Shown here: positions 1 through 9,266 of the stretch, in pieces | Layout of the letters: each line of letters opens with the position of its first letter | Numbering within the stretch: the first letter of the stretch is position 1 | Origin: Saccharothrix saharensis | GTDB lineage: Bacteria; Actinomycetota; Actinomycetes; Mycobacteriales; Pseudonocardiaceae | DNA: 64,000 bases | Reading direction: 5' to 3' | NCBI RefSeq assembly: GCF_006716745.1 | Contig: NZ_VFPP01000001.1 | Location: 3,658,001 to 3,722,000 of the forward strand | Made by a program: the position numbers and the translations under genes | Notes under the pieces: generated by a model | The model's input: only the letters and a program-made list of their open reading frames with translations | The model's database searches: none | What the model was told of the DNA's origin: nothing

Positions 1-641
1 TCGTCGCGCTCGACCCCGACCTGGTGATCATGGCCAAGGGCCGGTACGAGACGCTGGTCGGCCAGCTCGAGAAGTACGTCCCCGTGGTCGTCACCCAGGC
101 CAGCGACGCCACCCGCAACCTCGACCGGCTGCGCGAGGACACCAAGCTGATCGCGCAGGCGATCGGCAAGGCCGCCGAGGGCGACAAGCTGCTGTCCGAA
201 CTGGACACCGCGCTCGCCGACGGCAAGAAGGCCGTGGAGGCCAAGGGCGCGGCCGGCACGCCGTTCCTCATGGCCGACGGCTGGCTCGAGGGCAGCACGG
301 TCAACATCCGCCCGTTCGGCAAGGGCTCGCTGGTCTCCGACACCGCCGAGGCCGTCGGCTTCAAGAACGCGTGGACCGGCGAGGTCGACCCGCAGTGGGG
401 CCTGGGCGCCACCGACGTCGAGGGCCTGACCGCGGTCACCGACCCGAAGACCGTGCTGTTCTACAGCGCGTCCGAGGACGACGTGTTCACCACCGGCCTC
501 GCGCAGAACCCGGTGTGGCAGCGGCTGCCGTTCGTGGTGAGCGAGAAGGTGGTCAAGCTGGAGCCGGGCACGTGGACGTTCGGCGGGCCGAAGTCGGTCA
601 TCCACGTCGCCGAGCAGTTCGTGAAGGCTGCCACCGCCTGA
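1..641 (+). CDS. Iron-siderophore ABC transporter substrate-binding protein (5' truncated)
   Basis: The 3' part of a periplasmic-binding-type lipoprotein gene; the open frame runs off the left edge, reading in frame from base 3 (ALDPDLVIMAKG), which matches the start of the second lobe of FecB/FepB/FhuD-type proteins. The stretches TGEVDPQWGLGATDVEGL and PVWQRLPFV are typical of siderophore receptors of this class. The stop TGA (639-641) overlaps the start of the downstream permease, so the two are translationally coupled. Ferric-siderophore capture outside the membrane is inferred from family and neighbour; the signal peptide and lipobox would lie outside the window. Confidence 0.88.
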   Translation, partial: VALDPDLVIMAKGRYETLVGQLEKYVPVVVTQASDATRNLDRLREDTKLIAQAIGKAAEGDKLLSELDTALADGKKAVEAKGAAGTPFLMADGWLEGSTVNIRPFGKGSLVSDTAEAVGFKNAWTGEVDPQWGLGATDVEGLTAVTDPKTVLFYSASEDDVFTTGLAQNPVWQRLPFVVSEKVVKLEPGTWTFGGPKSVIHVAEQFVKAATA

Positions 642-2674
642 TGATGCGCACCGCCGTCGTGACGGCGGGGATCGTGGCGCTCATCGCCGTGCTCTCCGCC
701 GTCCACCTCACCCAGGGCACCGCGTCGACCGGTGTGCTCGACGTGCTCAGCGCCGTGTTGGGCAACGGGGACGCGCAGACCCTCGCCGTGCTGGAGGGTT
801 CGCGCGTGCCGCGCCTGCTGGCCGCGCTGCTGCTCGGCGTCGCGTTGGGCGTCGCCGGCGCGGGCATGCAGTCGGTGGCGCGCAACCCGTTGGCCTCGCC
901 GGACACGCTCGCCGTGAACGCGGGCGCGCACCTGGCCGTGGTCGCGATCGCCGCGTTCGGGCTGAGCCTGCCCACGCTGCCCGCGGGCGCGGCGGCGTTC
1001 GTCGGCGGGCTCGCGGCGTCGGTGGTCGTGCTGGGGTTGTCCGGCGGCGGGTCGACCAGCCCGCGGCTCGTGCTCGTCGGCTCGGCGGTCATGCTGACGC
1101 TCCAGTCGGCGACGATCCTGCTGCTGCTGATGTTCGAGCAGGAGACGACCGGGCTGTTCGCCTGGGGCTCGGGCTCGCTGACGGTGAGCGACCTGGACGC
1201 GACCGCGCAGATGACGCCGGTCGTGGCGGTCGCGGTGGCGGCGCTGCTGGTGATGGGCCGGTCGCTGGACGTCCTCGCCCTGGGCGACGACAACGCGACC
1301 GTGCTGGGGCTGAAGGTGCGGCGCACGCGCGTGGGCGCGGTGCTGCTGACGGTGGCGCTGACCGCGGCGGCGGTGACGATCGCCGGGCCGATCGGGTTCG
1401 TCGGGTTGAGCGCGCCGGTGATCACCCGGCTGCTGACGCCGTTCGTGCCGGGCCTGGGCAGGCACCGGCTGCTGCTGCCGGTGTCCGGGCTGGTCGGCGT
1501 GGTGATCGTGCTGGGCGCGGACGTGCTGCTGCGGGCGGTCATGGGGTCGGCCGCGGCGGTGCGGGTGCCGACGGGCGTGATGACGACGATCCTCGGCGCG
1601 GTCGTGCTGATCTGGCTGGCGCGGCGCGGGCGTTCGAGCGGGACGCCGCGGCAGGCGCCCGCCGGTCGGGTCGGGGTGGCCACGTCGTCCCGGCGGCTGG
1701 TGGTGACGTCGGTGGTGCTGGTCGTGCTGCTGGTCGCCGCGCCGGCGGTCGGGCTGATGCTCGGCGACCGGGTGGTGCTGCTGGGCGACCTGGCGAACTG
1801 GTTCGCCGGCCGTACCGGCACCGCGTTGACGTTCGTGCTGGACCAGCGGCTGCCGCGGGTGCTGGCGGCGCTGGTGGCGGGCGCGGCGCTGGCCGTGGCC
1901 GGGTGCGGCATCCAGTCGGTGAGCCGCAACCCGTTGGCCGAACCCGGCCTGCTCGGCATCACGGCGGGCGCGGGGCTGGGCGCCATCACGTTGATCACGG
2001 TCGTGCCGATGGCCGGCGCGTGGCACATCGCGGGCGCGGCCGGTGCGGGCGCGATGGCGGCGTTCGCGCTGGTCTACGGGCTGGCGTGGCGGTCCGGGCT
2101 GGACTCGGACCGGCTGGTCGTGATCGGCATCGCGATGTGGTCGGCCGGCATGGCGCTGATCACGCTGCTGATCGTGACGTCGGACCCGTGGAACACGGCG
2201 AAGGCGTTGACGTGGATGTCCGGCTCCACCTACGGGCGGACGCTGGAGCAGGTGGTGCCGACGGCGCTGGCGCTGGCGCTGCTGACGCCGTTGCTGTGGG
2301 CGCGGCACCGCGAGCTGGACCTGCACAGCCTGGACGAGGACACGCCGCGCGTGCTCGGGATGCGGGTGGAGCGGTCGCGGCTGGTGATCCTGCTGGCGGC
2401 GGGCGTGCTGGCGGCCACCGCGGTGTCGGCGATCGGCGTGGTGGCGTTCGTCGGGCTGGTCGCGCCGCACCTGGCGCGGTCGCTGGTCGGTGGTCGGCAC
2501 GCGCGCGTGCTGCCGGTCGCGGCGGCGTTGGGCGCTGTGCTGGTGAGCGTGGCGGACACGGTGGGCCGGACGGTGATCGCACCCGCGCAGGTGCCCGCCG
2601 GGCTGGTGATCGCGTTGGTCGGCACGCCGTACTTCGTGCTCGTGCTGTGGCGCACGCGCGAGATGCGCACCTGA
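641..2674 (+). CDS. Fused FecCD/FhuB-type iron-siderophore ABC permease
   Basis: 677 residues, about twice the usual FecC or FecD length, with two tandem FecCD permease halves. Each half repeats the family signatures: SRVPRLLAALLLGVALGVAG then QSVARNPLASPD in the first, and QRLPRVLAALVAGAALAVAG then QSVSRNPLAEPG in the second, followed by GxIGFVGLxAPxxxR in both (GPIGFVGLSAPVITR, GVVAFVGLVAPHLAR). About 18-20 membrane segments are expected. The ATG at 641 overlaps the stop of the binding-protein gene (TGATG), so I prefer it to upstream in-frame starts that would run inside that gene. FhuB is the known precedent for such a fusion. No ATPase gene follows; it must be upstream of the window or elsewhere. 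Confidence 0.93.
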   Translation: MMRTAVVTAGIVALIAVLSAVHLTQGTASTGVLDVLSAVLGNGDAQTLAVLEGSRVPRLLAALLLGVALGVAGAGMQSVARNPLASPDTLAVNAGAHLAVVAIAAFGLSLPTLPAGAAAFVGGLAASVVVLGLSGGGSTSPRLVLVGSAVMLTLQSATILLLLMFEQETTGLFAWGSGSLTVSDLDATAQMTPVVAVAVAALLVMGRSLDVLALGDDNATVLGLKVRRTRVGAVLLTVALTAAAVTIAGPIGFVGLSAPVITRLLTPFVPGLGRHRLLLPVSGLVGVVIVLGADVLLRAVMGSAAAVRVPTGVMTTILGAVVLIWLARRGRSSGTPRQAPAGRVGVATSSRRLVVTSVVLVVLLVAAPAVGLMLGDRVVLLGDLANWFAGRTGTALTFVLDQRLPRVLAALVAGAALAVAGCGIQSVSRNPLAEPGLLGITAGAGLGAITLITVVPMAGAWHIAGAAGAGAMAAFALVYGLAWRSGLDSDRLVVIGIAMWSAGMALITLLIVTSDPWNTAKALTWMSGSTYGRTLEQVVPTALALALLTPLLWARHRELDLHSLDEDTPRVLGMRVERSRLVILLAAGVLAATAVSAIGVVAFVGLVAPHLARSLVGGRHARVLPVAAALGAVLVSVADTVGRTVIAPAQVPAGLVIALVGTPYFVLVLWRTREMRT

Positions 2675-2684
2675 CGTCCGGGTT

Positions 2685-4184
2685 TCAGGGGACCGGGCGG
2701 TCGGGTCGGGCCAGGTGCTCGCGCAACAGGTGCGAGGTCTGTTCGTCCAGCCCGGCCGCGGCCCGCTCCAGCAACGCCCGCAGCTCCGGCCCGTCCTGCG
2801 CGCCCGGTTCCAACGGCACGACGGTCCGCCGCCGCCACGGCACCGACACCAGGGACCGCGCCATGCGCGCGGCGTCCGCCCGACCCCGCCGCGCCAACCG
2901 GACGTGCCCGTCCCCCACCGCCGTCAACGCCGCCCGCAGCTCGGCGACCGGCCCGAGCTGTCGCGCCAACCGGTACCCGGCCAACCGCACGGCGGGCCGT
3001 TCGTCGGCCAGCAGCTCCCACGGCAGGGTCGGAGGTACCGACCGGACCGCCGCGGTCGCCTCACGCACCACCGGGGACGACGGGTCGCGCAGCATCGACA
3101 GCACGCGGTCGGCCGGTGCCTGTTCCAGCAGCCGCAACGCCCGCACCGCGCGGGCGCGGATCGTCGCCGACGGGTGCGACAGCAGCTCGACCAGGTGCCG
3201 ACCGTCGCCACGCACCTCGGCGAACCCGTCGATCGCACCCGGACTCACGCGCGACCGGTAGTACGCCGGCACGTCCACGCCCTGCCGTGACGCCGCCGCC
3301 CGTGCCAGCGCACGCACCAGCGACGACGTGTCGTCCAAGTACGGCAGGACTTCCGCGTCACGCCCCAACCGCACCAGCCCGGTCAACGCCTGCACCCGCA
3401 CCTCGGCGTGCGGTGACGCGGCCAGCCGCCGCAGCACCTCCACCCGCCCGGTCCACGCGCAGTCCCGCGCCACCGCCTCCGCGGCAGCCGACCGCAACCG
3501 CACGTCCGGCGCCGTCAACGCCACCGACACCTTCCGGTCCAGCCGCCACGTCCCGGCGGTGAAGGCGAACAGCCGCACCTCGCGGTCCGGTGACGCCAGC
3601 AACGACTCCAGCGGCGCGCGGGGATCGGTCGCCGTGGCGAGGAGTTGGTTGCGCACGAACGTCCCGCGCAACCACCGCTCGATCCGCAGCCCCACCCCGG
3701 CCGCGGCCGGCAGGAACCGCGCGGGGTCGTCGTGCAGCAGCACGGCCAGCCCGGCGCGGGCGCGGTCGCGCACCTCCCGGACCCAGTCGCCGGTCCGCAC
3801 CACCAGGAACGGCACCAGCTCCGGCAACGGGCGCGCCACGACCTCCCGCACGGCACGTTCCCGGATGCGGCCGTCGCGGTGCGTGCACGCCAGCGCGAGA
3901 CCCAGCGGCGAGGACGGCGCGGTCCACCGCCCGGAGCCCTCGGGCCGGTGCGTGCGGCGGGCGGCGACGTCCAGCCGGATCACCGCACCCGGCCGACGGG
4001 CCAGCGCCGTCAGCGCCGCCAGGCCGGTCGCCTCGTCACCCGCGGCCTCGACGGAGGTCAGCAGGGCCAGCACGGGGTCCGGCTCGGTCCAGGCGCGAGA
4101 GCGAGGCCGCCGGTCGTCCAGGAGGCGTTCCAGTTCGTCCACGACGGCATCGTGACGTACCGGGACCCTTGCGGTCCTGTCCAT
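2685..4184 (-). CDS. HEAT-repeat-like protein of unknown role
   Basis: 499 residues, soluble, with no signal peptide or membrane segment. The middle and C-terminal parts show repeated pairs of helices with HEAT-like spacing, for example REVRLFAFTAGTWRLD, AEVRVQALTGLVRLGRD, SLVRALARAAASRQG, ATIRARAVRALRLL and SPVVREATAAVRSV. This points to a helical solenoid for protein binding. It is convergent with the permease gene (10 bp gap) and divergent from the SnoaL-like gene. I do not recognise a specific function; a scaffold or lyase-type HEAT protein are both possible. The start at 4184 is the first ATG of the frame. Confidence 0.75.
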   Translation of the reverse strand: MDRTARVPVRHDAVVDELERLLDDRRPRSRAWTEPDPVLALLTSVEAAGDEATGLAALTALARRPGAVIRLDVAARRTHRPEGSGRWTAPSSPLGLALACTHRDGRIRERAVREVVARPLPELVPFLVVRTGDWVREVRDRARAGLAVLLHDDPARFLPAAAGVGLRIERWLRGTFVRNQLLATATDPRAPLESLLASPDREVRLFAFTAGTWRLDRKVSVALTAPDVRLRSAAAEAVARDCAWTGRVEVLRRLAASPHAEVRVQALTGLVRLGRDAEVLPYLDDTSSLVRALARAAASRQGVDVPAYYRSRVSPGAIDGFAEVRGDGRHLVELLSHPSATIRARAVRALRLLEQAPADRVLSMLRDPSSPVVREATAAVRSVPPTLPWELLADERPAVRLAGYRLARQLGPVAELRAALTAVGDGHVRLARRGRADAARMARSLVSVPWRRRTVVPLEPGAQDGPELRALLERAAAGLDEQTSHLLREHLARPDRPVP

Positions 4185-4267
4185 TACCGATCGGCATGGG
4201 CACAGGTCTTGGACACCGGGCGGGTGAACTCCGCACGATCGGGTGAACGGACGATCGAGGAGCGGAC

Positions 4268-4795
4268 ATGACCGAACACCTGTCCCGTGCCGACGTGTTG
4301 CGCGGGCTCGGGGCGAGCGCGGTGGGCGTGGCGGCGGGGTCGTTGCTGGGCGCGGGCACCGCGAGCGCCGCGCCGGAGCACCCCAACGTGAAGCTCATCA
4401 AGGACTACTACGCGGCGTACGGATCGGGGGACGTGGACGCCCTGCGGCGCTTCTTCGCCGACGACGTCCGGTGGACGATCCCCGGCCACCACCCGTTGTC
4501 GGGCACGAAGGTCGGGGTCGAGGAGGTGGTGGCGTTCTTCGCCGAGCTGGCGAAGGCGGGTTTCCGGGCCGAGCCGATCTTTTTAGCGGCGGACGGCGAG
4601 TGGGTCGTCGACCTGCACCGCGGGTGGAGCACCCGGCCGGCGGGGTTGGACATCACGTGGGCGTTGGCGTTCCGGATCCGCGGGCGGCGGATCGTGGAGG
4701 CGGTCAACTTCGCCGGTGACCAGCACGCCGCGGACCGGTTCTTCTGGCAGGCCTACCCGTTGGCGCCGGTCCCGGACCGGTTGGCCGGGCGCTGA
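4268..4795 (+). CDS. Exported SnoaL-like (NTF2 fold) protein
   Basis: 175 residues. The N-terminus LRGLGASAVGVAAGSLLGAG ending ASA-AP is a signal peptide, possibly Tat-related although only one arginine precedes the hydrophobic core. The rest fits a SnoaL/NTF2-like fold: KLIKDYYAAYGSGDVDALRRF, the FADDVRWTIPG strand and a C-terminal FRIRGRRIVEAVNF hairpin. Members range from polyketide cyclases to dehydratases and non-catalytic binding proteins, so the substrate cannot be named. An AGGAG-like site (ATCGAGGAGCGGAC) lies just before the ATG. Its 3' end overlaps the converging hisS-like gene by 43 bp. Confidence 0.85.
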   Translation: MTEHLSRADVLRGLGASAVGVAAGSLLGAGTASAAPEHPNVKLIKDYYAAYGSGDVDALRRFFADDVRWTIPGHHPLSGTKVGVEEVVAFFAELAKAGFRAEPIFLAADGEWVVDLHRGWSTRPAGLDITWALAFRIRGRRIVEAVNFAGDQHAADRFFWQAYPLAPVPDRLAGR

Positions 4796-6093
4796 CCTCC
4801 GGGTGACCAGGTGGTCGGGTCGGTCGTGGTCTGGGTGCCGGCGGCGAGGTCCTTCACCTCGTGCGGGCGCCCGTCCTCGAACGGCGGGAACCACGCGAAC
4901 CCGATGCCCTTGCGCGAGGCGTACCGGAGCTGCTTGGCGACCTTGTCCTCCTGGTGGTACAGCTCGACGTTGAACCCGCGGTCCCGGAGGGTCCTGGCGG
5001 TCGAGGTGGCGATCGGGCGGCGGTCCTTCGGCAGCACGACGAGGACGTCGGCGGGCGAGCTCGGGCCCGGGTCGAGCAAGCCGGCGGACAGCACCTTGGC
5101 GAAGATCCGGGAGAACCCGATCGACATGCCGACACCGGGCAGTTCCCGCCGGCTGAACGACCCGGCCAGGTCGTCGTAGCGGCCACCGGAGCAGATCGCG
5201 CCGTACTCCGGCCAGTCCACGAACTTCCCCTCGTAGACCGTGCCGGTGTAGTAGTCCAGGCCGCGGGCGATGGAGAAGTCCGCGACCACCCCGGGCAGGT
5301 CGGACAGCTCGCGGAGGACGAAGTCCAGTTCCTCCAGGCCCTCGTCCAGCAACGGTGACCGCACGCCGAGCTCGCGCACCTCCGCCGGGCCGCCGCGCAG
5401 CCCGGCGAGGCGGAGCACGGACCGGAGCTGAGCCGGGTCGAGCCGGTCGGCCAGGACGCGGGCGACGCCGTCCGGACCGATCTTGTCGATCTTGTCCACG
5501 GCTCGGACGACGTCGAGCGGCCGGCTGATGCCCAGGCCCTCGTAGAAGCCTTGCAGGACCTTGCGGTTGTTGACGTTGATGGTCCAGGCGGGGAGGTCCA
5601 GGGAGGTCAGCACCTCGTGCACGATGCGCGGCAGCTCGGCGTCGAAGTGGATCGGCACCTCGCCCGGGTTGATCACGTCGATGTCGCACTGGGTGAACTC
5701 GCGGAACCGGCCGTCCTGGGGCCGCTCGCCACGCCACACGCGTTGGATCTGGTAGCGCTTGAACGGGAAGACCAGGTCGTTGAAGTGCTGGGCGGTGTAG
5801 CGGGCGAGCGGCACGGTCAGGTCGAAGCGCAGTCCCAGCCGGGAGTCGTCCCCGGTGGGGTCCTGGTCCCCGTCGTGGACGCGGCCGAGCGTGTAGACCT
5901 CTTTGGACGTGTCGCCCTTGGACAGCAGGACGTCCAGGCGTTCGGCGGACGGGGTTTCGACGGAGCAGAAGCCGTAGCGCTCGAAGGCGGCGCGGATCGC
6001 GTCCAGCCAGCGCGGTTCGACCAGGCGCACGTGCGGCAGCCACTCCGGGAAGCCGCTCACGGGTGTGGGTCGGACGGCGGGTCGGTCGCTCAT
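4753..6093 (-). CDS. hisS: Histidyl-tRNA synthetase (orphan, probably second copy)
   Basis: 446 residues, class II aminoacyl-tRNA synthetase that charges tRNA-His. Visible signatures are RFDLTVPLARY, motif 2 (QRVWRGERPQDGR followed by FREFTQCDIDV), the histidine-binding ARGLDYYTGTVYE, and a class II anticodon-binding domain from about residue 340 (ADVLVVLPKDRRPIA). Motif 2 reads WRGERPQDGR rather than the RRERPQ-type common in housekeeping bacterial enzymes. The C-terminus is a low-complexity tail. There is no aspS, peptidylprolyl isomerase or relA beside it, so I infer an extra, possibly acquired, paralogue rather than the housekeeping gene. It starts with ATG at 6093. Confidence 0.93.
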   Translation of the reverse strand: MSDRPAVRPTPVSGFPEWLPHVRLVEPRWLDAIRAAFERYGFCSVETPSAERLDVLLSKGDTSKEVYTLGRVHDGDQDPTGDDSRLGLRFDLTVPLARYTAQHFNDLVFPFKRYQIQRVWRGERPQDGRFREFTQCDIDVINPGEVPIHFDAELPRIVHEVLTSLDLPAWTINVNNRKVLQGFYEGLGISRPLDVVRAVDKIDKIGPDGVARVLADRLDPAQLRSVLRLAGLRGGPAEVRELGVRSPLLDEGLEELDFVLRELSDLPGVVADFSIARGLDYYTGTVYEGKFVDWPEYGAICSGGRYDDLAGSFSRRELPGVGMSIGFSRIFAKVLSAGLLDPGPSSPADVLVVLPKDRRPIATSTARTLRDRGFNVELYHQEDKVAKQLRYASRKGIGFAWFPPFEDGRPHEVKDLAAGTQTTTDPTTWSPGGQRPANRSGTGANG

Positions 6094-6298
6094 GGGGGCA
6101 GTTCAGCGGATGTCGGCGGGGGGTGACAAAGACTTTTCACGGATGGGTGAGAGGTGCGCGGAGGGTGGTCATGGTGCGGTCGACGGCGTTGCCCAGGAGC
6201 TCGGCAATGTCGACGCGGCCCATGTTCGAGCCGGTTCACCGGCCGCCGTTCTCCGGGTCGGTGCCGGTGACCACCAGGGGGGAGGCGGTCCGGTTCGA
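6094..6298. other. Intergenic gap with no convincing gene
   Basis: 205 bp between two same-strand genes. Short frames exist on both strands but none has a start with a Shine-Dalgarno site and protein-like composition. A minus-strand stretch reading VVTGTDPENGGR-stop and another beginning MGRVDIAELLGN could be decayed coding sequence, but that is not established. The upstream region of the sulfatase operon lies elsewhere (8536-8615), so this gap holds at most a hisS promoter on the minus strand near 6100-6150. Confidence 0.4.
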
Positions 6299-7879
6299 TC
6301 ACGGCGAGGTCTGGCCGAACGTGGTCAGGAACTGGTCGCGGAAGGTGTTCATGGGGCGCACGGGTGCTTGAGGGCCCGGTCGGAGACCGTCGGTCCAGCC
6401 CCAGCCGGTGGCGTGGTCCAGCACGGTCCGGTCGCGGGACACGACGGTGATCGGCACGTCGCGGCCCGCGTCGGGTCCGGTGACGAAGGGGGCGGGTTGG
6501 TGGTCGCCGAGGAACACGAGCACGAGGTCGTCGTCGCCGTAGGTCTCGACGTAGGACACGAGGGTGTTCACGGAGTACTCGACGGTGCGTGCGTAGTCGG
6601 CGCGGACGAGGGTCGGCTCGCGGCCGAACACGGCCTCGGCGGGCGCCTCGCCGGAGGTCATGGAGTGGTAGACCGAGCCGTCGCCGAGGTCGTCCCAGCC
6701 GACCGCTGTGGGCGCGGGTGACCACGGGGCGTGGCTGGACAGCAGGGGGATGGCGGCCATCACGGGGGTGTGCGCGTCGGCGCGCTCGAACTGCTGGAAC
6801 CGCGACAGGGTGAACTCGTCGGGTGTGGTGGCGTAGCCGAAGCGCGGACCGCGGTAGTCGAGGTCGTCGAACGCGTAGATCCGGTCGTAGTCGAAGAAGT
6901 CGCCCTCCGGCCAGGCCTTCGTGATGCCCGGCATGACGCCGACCGAGCGCCAGCCCGCGCGCCGGAACGCGCCGCCGAGCGTCAACCGGTCGCCGGCCAG
7001 CAGGGTGCGGTAGCGCTGCTGGTTGTCCACCCACAGCCCGGACAGGAGGGTGGCCTGGGCGAGCCAGCTACCGCCGCCCGCCGTCGGCGAGGTCAGGAAC
7101 GCGCTGCGGGAGCCGTAGCCGGCGGCGGCCAGGCGGCCGGTGCCGGCGTCGAGGGCGGCGGTCACCCGCGGGGCGATGTCCGGGTGTTCCACGGCGGACC
7201 GGCCGTAGCTCTCCACGAACGCGATGACGACGTCCTTGCCGCGCAGACCGCCGAGCAGTTCGTCGCTCGCGGCGAAGGGGTCGGTGGCCGATTCGGCGGC
7301 GAAGTCGTGGCGGTCGCGCAGGCTCGCCCCGACCCGGAGCGCCTGGTCGTGGACGAACGCCGCGGTGCCGTGCGAGGAGATCGGGAGGGTGGTCCAGACG
7401 ACGGCGAGCACGGCGACCACGCGGGTGGCGACCCGTCGGTGGCGGGCCACCACGGTGCCGAGCCGAGCGGCGGACCGTGCGGTCAGGACGACCAGTGCGG
7501 AGGCGAGCAGCACGGTGGCGAGCACCGCGGCGACGGCGGCGAACCGGCCCGCGGTCACGTCCACGTAGTCCACCGCGGGTTCGAGCAAGGGCCAGTCGAG
7601 CACGAGGTCGAACGGCCGGTACAGCACCGCGTCGAAGCCGATGTCCAGGACCTTCAGCACGAGCAGCAGGCCCAGGAGCGCGCCGGCGGCGGGTGCCGCG
7701 GTTCTGCGCGCGCGTTCCGGGAGCACGAGCACCAGCACCACGCCCAGCAGGGCTTCCACCGGCAGGCGCAGGAACGTGGTGGGGGTCAACGAGTCGACGT
7801 CGCTCGGGAGCAGCAGGGCGGACAGGACGAGCAGGGCCGCCAGCGTCGTGGCGGCCCTGCGTGCGAGGTGTTCGGTCAT
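6299..7879 (-). CDS. Membrane-anchored sulfatase / phosphoglycerol-transferase-like protein
   Basis: 526 residues. Four to five hydrophobic helices fill roughly residues 10-175, followed by an extracytoplasmic alkaline-phosphatase-superfamily domain. Metal-site motifs are visible: VVIAFVESYGRS (first acidic ligand) and VLVFLGDHQPAPF (Asp-His). The architecture resembles LtaS-type lipoteichoic acid synthases and bacterial membrane sulfatases, so transfer of a phospho-alcohol group or hydrolysis of a sulfate/phosphate ester at the cell surface is plausible; the substrate is unknown. The ATG overlaps the stop of the DUF2306 gene (ATGA), so both are one translation unit, downstream of the two-component pair. 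Confidence 0.85.
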   Translation of the reverse strand: MTEHLARRAATTLAALLVLSALLLPSDVDSLTPTTFLRLPVEALLGVVLVLVLPERARRTAAPAAGALLGLLLVLKVLDIGFDAVLYRPFDLVLDWPLLEPAVDYVDVTAGRFAAVAAVLATVLLASALVVLTARSAARLGTVVARHRRVATRVVAVLAVVWTTLPISSHGTAAFVHDQALRVGASLRDRHDFAAESATDPFAASDELLGGLRGKDVVIAFVESYGRSAVEHPDIAPRVTAALDAGTGRLAAAGYGSRSAFLTSPTAGGGSWLAQATLLSGLWVDNQQRYRTLLAGDRLTLGGAFRRAGWRSVGVMPGITKAWPEGDFFDYDRIYAFDDLDYRGPRFGYATTPDEFTLSRFQQFERADAHTPVMAAIPLLSSHAPWSPAPTAVGWDDLGDGSVYHSMTSGEAPAEAVFGREPTLVRADYARTVEYSVNTLVSYVETYGDDDLVLVFLGDHQPAPFVTGPDAGRDVPITVVSRDRTVLDHATGWGWTDGLRPGPQAPVRPMNTFRDQFLTTFGQTSP

Positions 7880-8535
7880 GCCGTCCTCTCCAGGCGTCCT
7901 GACCGGTACAACGCGCGGCGACGGCGGTGCGGTTCACGGATGAGCCATTCCGCCGCGGCGGCGTTGATCACCCAGGCGGCGCCGAGCAGCAGGGTCCTGG
8001 TCAGGCCGGTGGCCGGGCCGACGAGCAGCACCCACGCGATGGTGACCAGCGCCTGCGTGCCCGCGCCCTGGGCGAGCGCGTAGCCGCGGATCATCCACGC
8101 GCGGTGGCGGGCGACGTCGCGGCGGCGGATCGCGAGGAAGCCGAGGACGAGGGCCAGGACGGTGGTGGAGCCCGCCACGAGCCGGAACGCCGCCAGCAGG
8201 TCGCCGTCGCCTTCCGGGTAGGGGTGGAAGAGGGTCATCCACAGGCCGGTCAGGGCCATCAGGAGGCCTGCGGGGACGAGGACTCGGCCGAGGCGGCGGT
8301 GGGTGGGTCCGCGGAAGGTCGACGTGAACTGGAAAGCGCCGCCGAGGCAGTAGAGGACGGCGCTGAGGATGTGCAGCAGCACGGGCACGGGTGCGGCGAA
8401 GAACCGCGCGTTCTCCGGGGTGACCTCGCCCGCGGCCAGGTCGGTGAGGCGGAGCGCGCCGCCCGCCATCGGGATGAGGGTCAGCGCGATCAACGCGGTG
8501 GGCACGAGCCAGGCGGCCCTGCGGGTGGAGGTCAT
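7876..8535 (-). CDS. DUF2306-type multi-helix membrane protein
   Basis: 219 residues with about six hydrophobic helices and the DUF2306 pattern: HILSAVLYCLGGAFQF, the HRRLGRVLVPAGL segment, TGLWMTLFHP and RRRDVARHRAWMIRGYAL, with conserved His and Arg near helix ends. The arrangement resembles small haem- or quinone-associated membrane families, but no function is established. It lies 80 bp downstream of the response regulator and overlaps the sulfatase by 4 nt, so kinase, regulator, DUF2306 and sulfatase may form one regulated unit. Confidence 0.82.
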   Translation of the reverse strand: MTSTRRAAWLVPTALIALTLIPMAGGALRLTDLAAGEVTPENARFFAAPVPVLLHILSAVLYCLGGAFQFTSTFRGPTHRRLGRVLVPAGLLMALTGLWMTLFHPYPEGDGDLLAAFRLVAGSTTVLALVLGFLAIRRRDVARHRAWMIRGYALAQGAGTQALVTIAWVLLVGPATGLTRTLLLGAAWVINAAAAEWLIREPHRRRRALYRSGRLERTA

Positions 8536-8615
8536 GGGGGGAGTCTGCGGACGGGCGCGGCGCGGGACATCGGGCGAAGAGCCGGCGCGACGCCGTACCT
8601 ACGGGCAGGTGCGGA

Positions 8616-9266
8616 CTAGTACTTCCGGCCGGTTTCGTAGGCCCACAGGGCGATCTCGACGCGGTTGCGGGCGCCCAGCTTGGCCATCAGGCTCGCGATG
8701 TGCGTCTTGACCGTGCTCAGGGTGATGTGCAGTTCGCCGGCGATCTCGCTGTTCGTGCGGCCGCGCGCCACGGTCGCCAGCACCTGCTCCTCGCGGTCGG
8801 TGAGCGGTTCGACGGGTTGCGCGGGTGACGCGGGTCCGGCGGCGGCGAAGGTCTTGAGCAGCCGGGCGGTGATGCTCGGCGCGATCAGCGCGTCGCCCTC
8901 GGCGGCGGCGTGCACGGCCTGGGTGAGCAGGGCGGGCCCGGCGTCCTTGAGCAGGAAGCCGACGGCACCGGCGCGCAGCGCGGCGTAGACGTACTCGTCC
9001 AGGTCGAACGTGGTGATGACGACGACGGCGAGCGGGTCCGGCACGTCCGGTCCGGCCAGCAGCCGGGTGGCCTCGATGCCGTCGACGCCGGGCATGCGGA
9101 TGTCGAACAGGCACACGTCCGGGCGCAGGGCCCGGGCGAGGCGCACGGCTTCCCGCCCGTCGCCCGCCGAGCCGACGACCTCGATGCCGGGTTGGGCGTC
9201 GAGGATCATGGTCAGGCCGGTGCGGACGATCTCCTGGTCGTCGGCGACGACCACGCGGACGCTCAT
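8616..9266 (-). CDS. NarL/LuxR-type response regulator
   Basis: 216 residues. The N-terminal receiver domain (about 1-120) has the acidic pair VADD, the phospho-acceptor Asp in CLFDIRMPGVDG, Thr in VVITTFD and Lys in FLLKDAG. The C-terminal LuxR helix-turn-helix (about 145-210) reads LTDREEQVLATVARG then SEIAGELHITLSTVKTHI. It is the DNA-binding partner of the kinase just upstream; the ATG overlaps the kinase stop by 4 nt. Likely targets are its own operon or the DUF2306/sulfatase genes. Confidence 0.94.
   Translation of the reverse strand: MSVRVVVADDQEIVRTGLTMILDAQPGIEVVGSAGDGREAVRLARALRPDVCLFDIRMPGVDGIEATRLLAGPDVPDPLAVVVITTFDLDEYVYAALRAGAVGFLLKDAGPALLTQAVHAAAEGDALIAPSITARLLKTFAAAGPASPAQPVEPLTDREEQVLATVARGRTNSEIAGELHITLSTVKTHIASLMAKLGARNRVEIALWAYETGRKY

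Noticed and set aside
461..2500. 679-codon minus-strand frame opposite the siderophore permease
   Set aside because: Arg/His/Gln-rich, no family motif, opposite a clear FecCD fusion; a GC-bias artefact.
6063..6371. Short plus-strand frame in the hisS-sulfatase gap
   Set aside because: Overlaps both genuine genes and lacks a ribosome site and protein-like composition.
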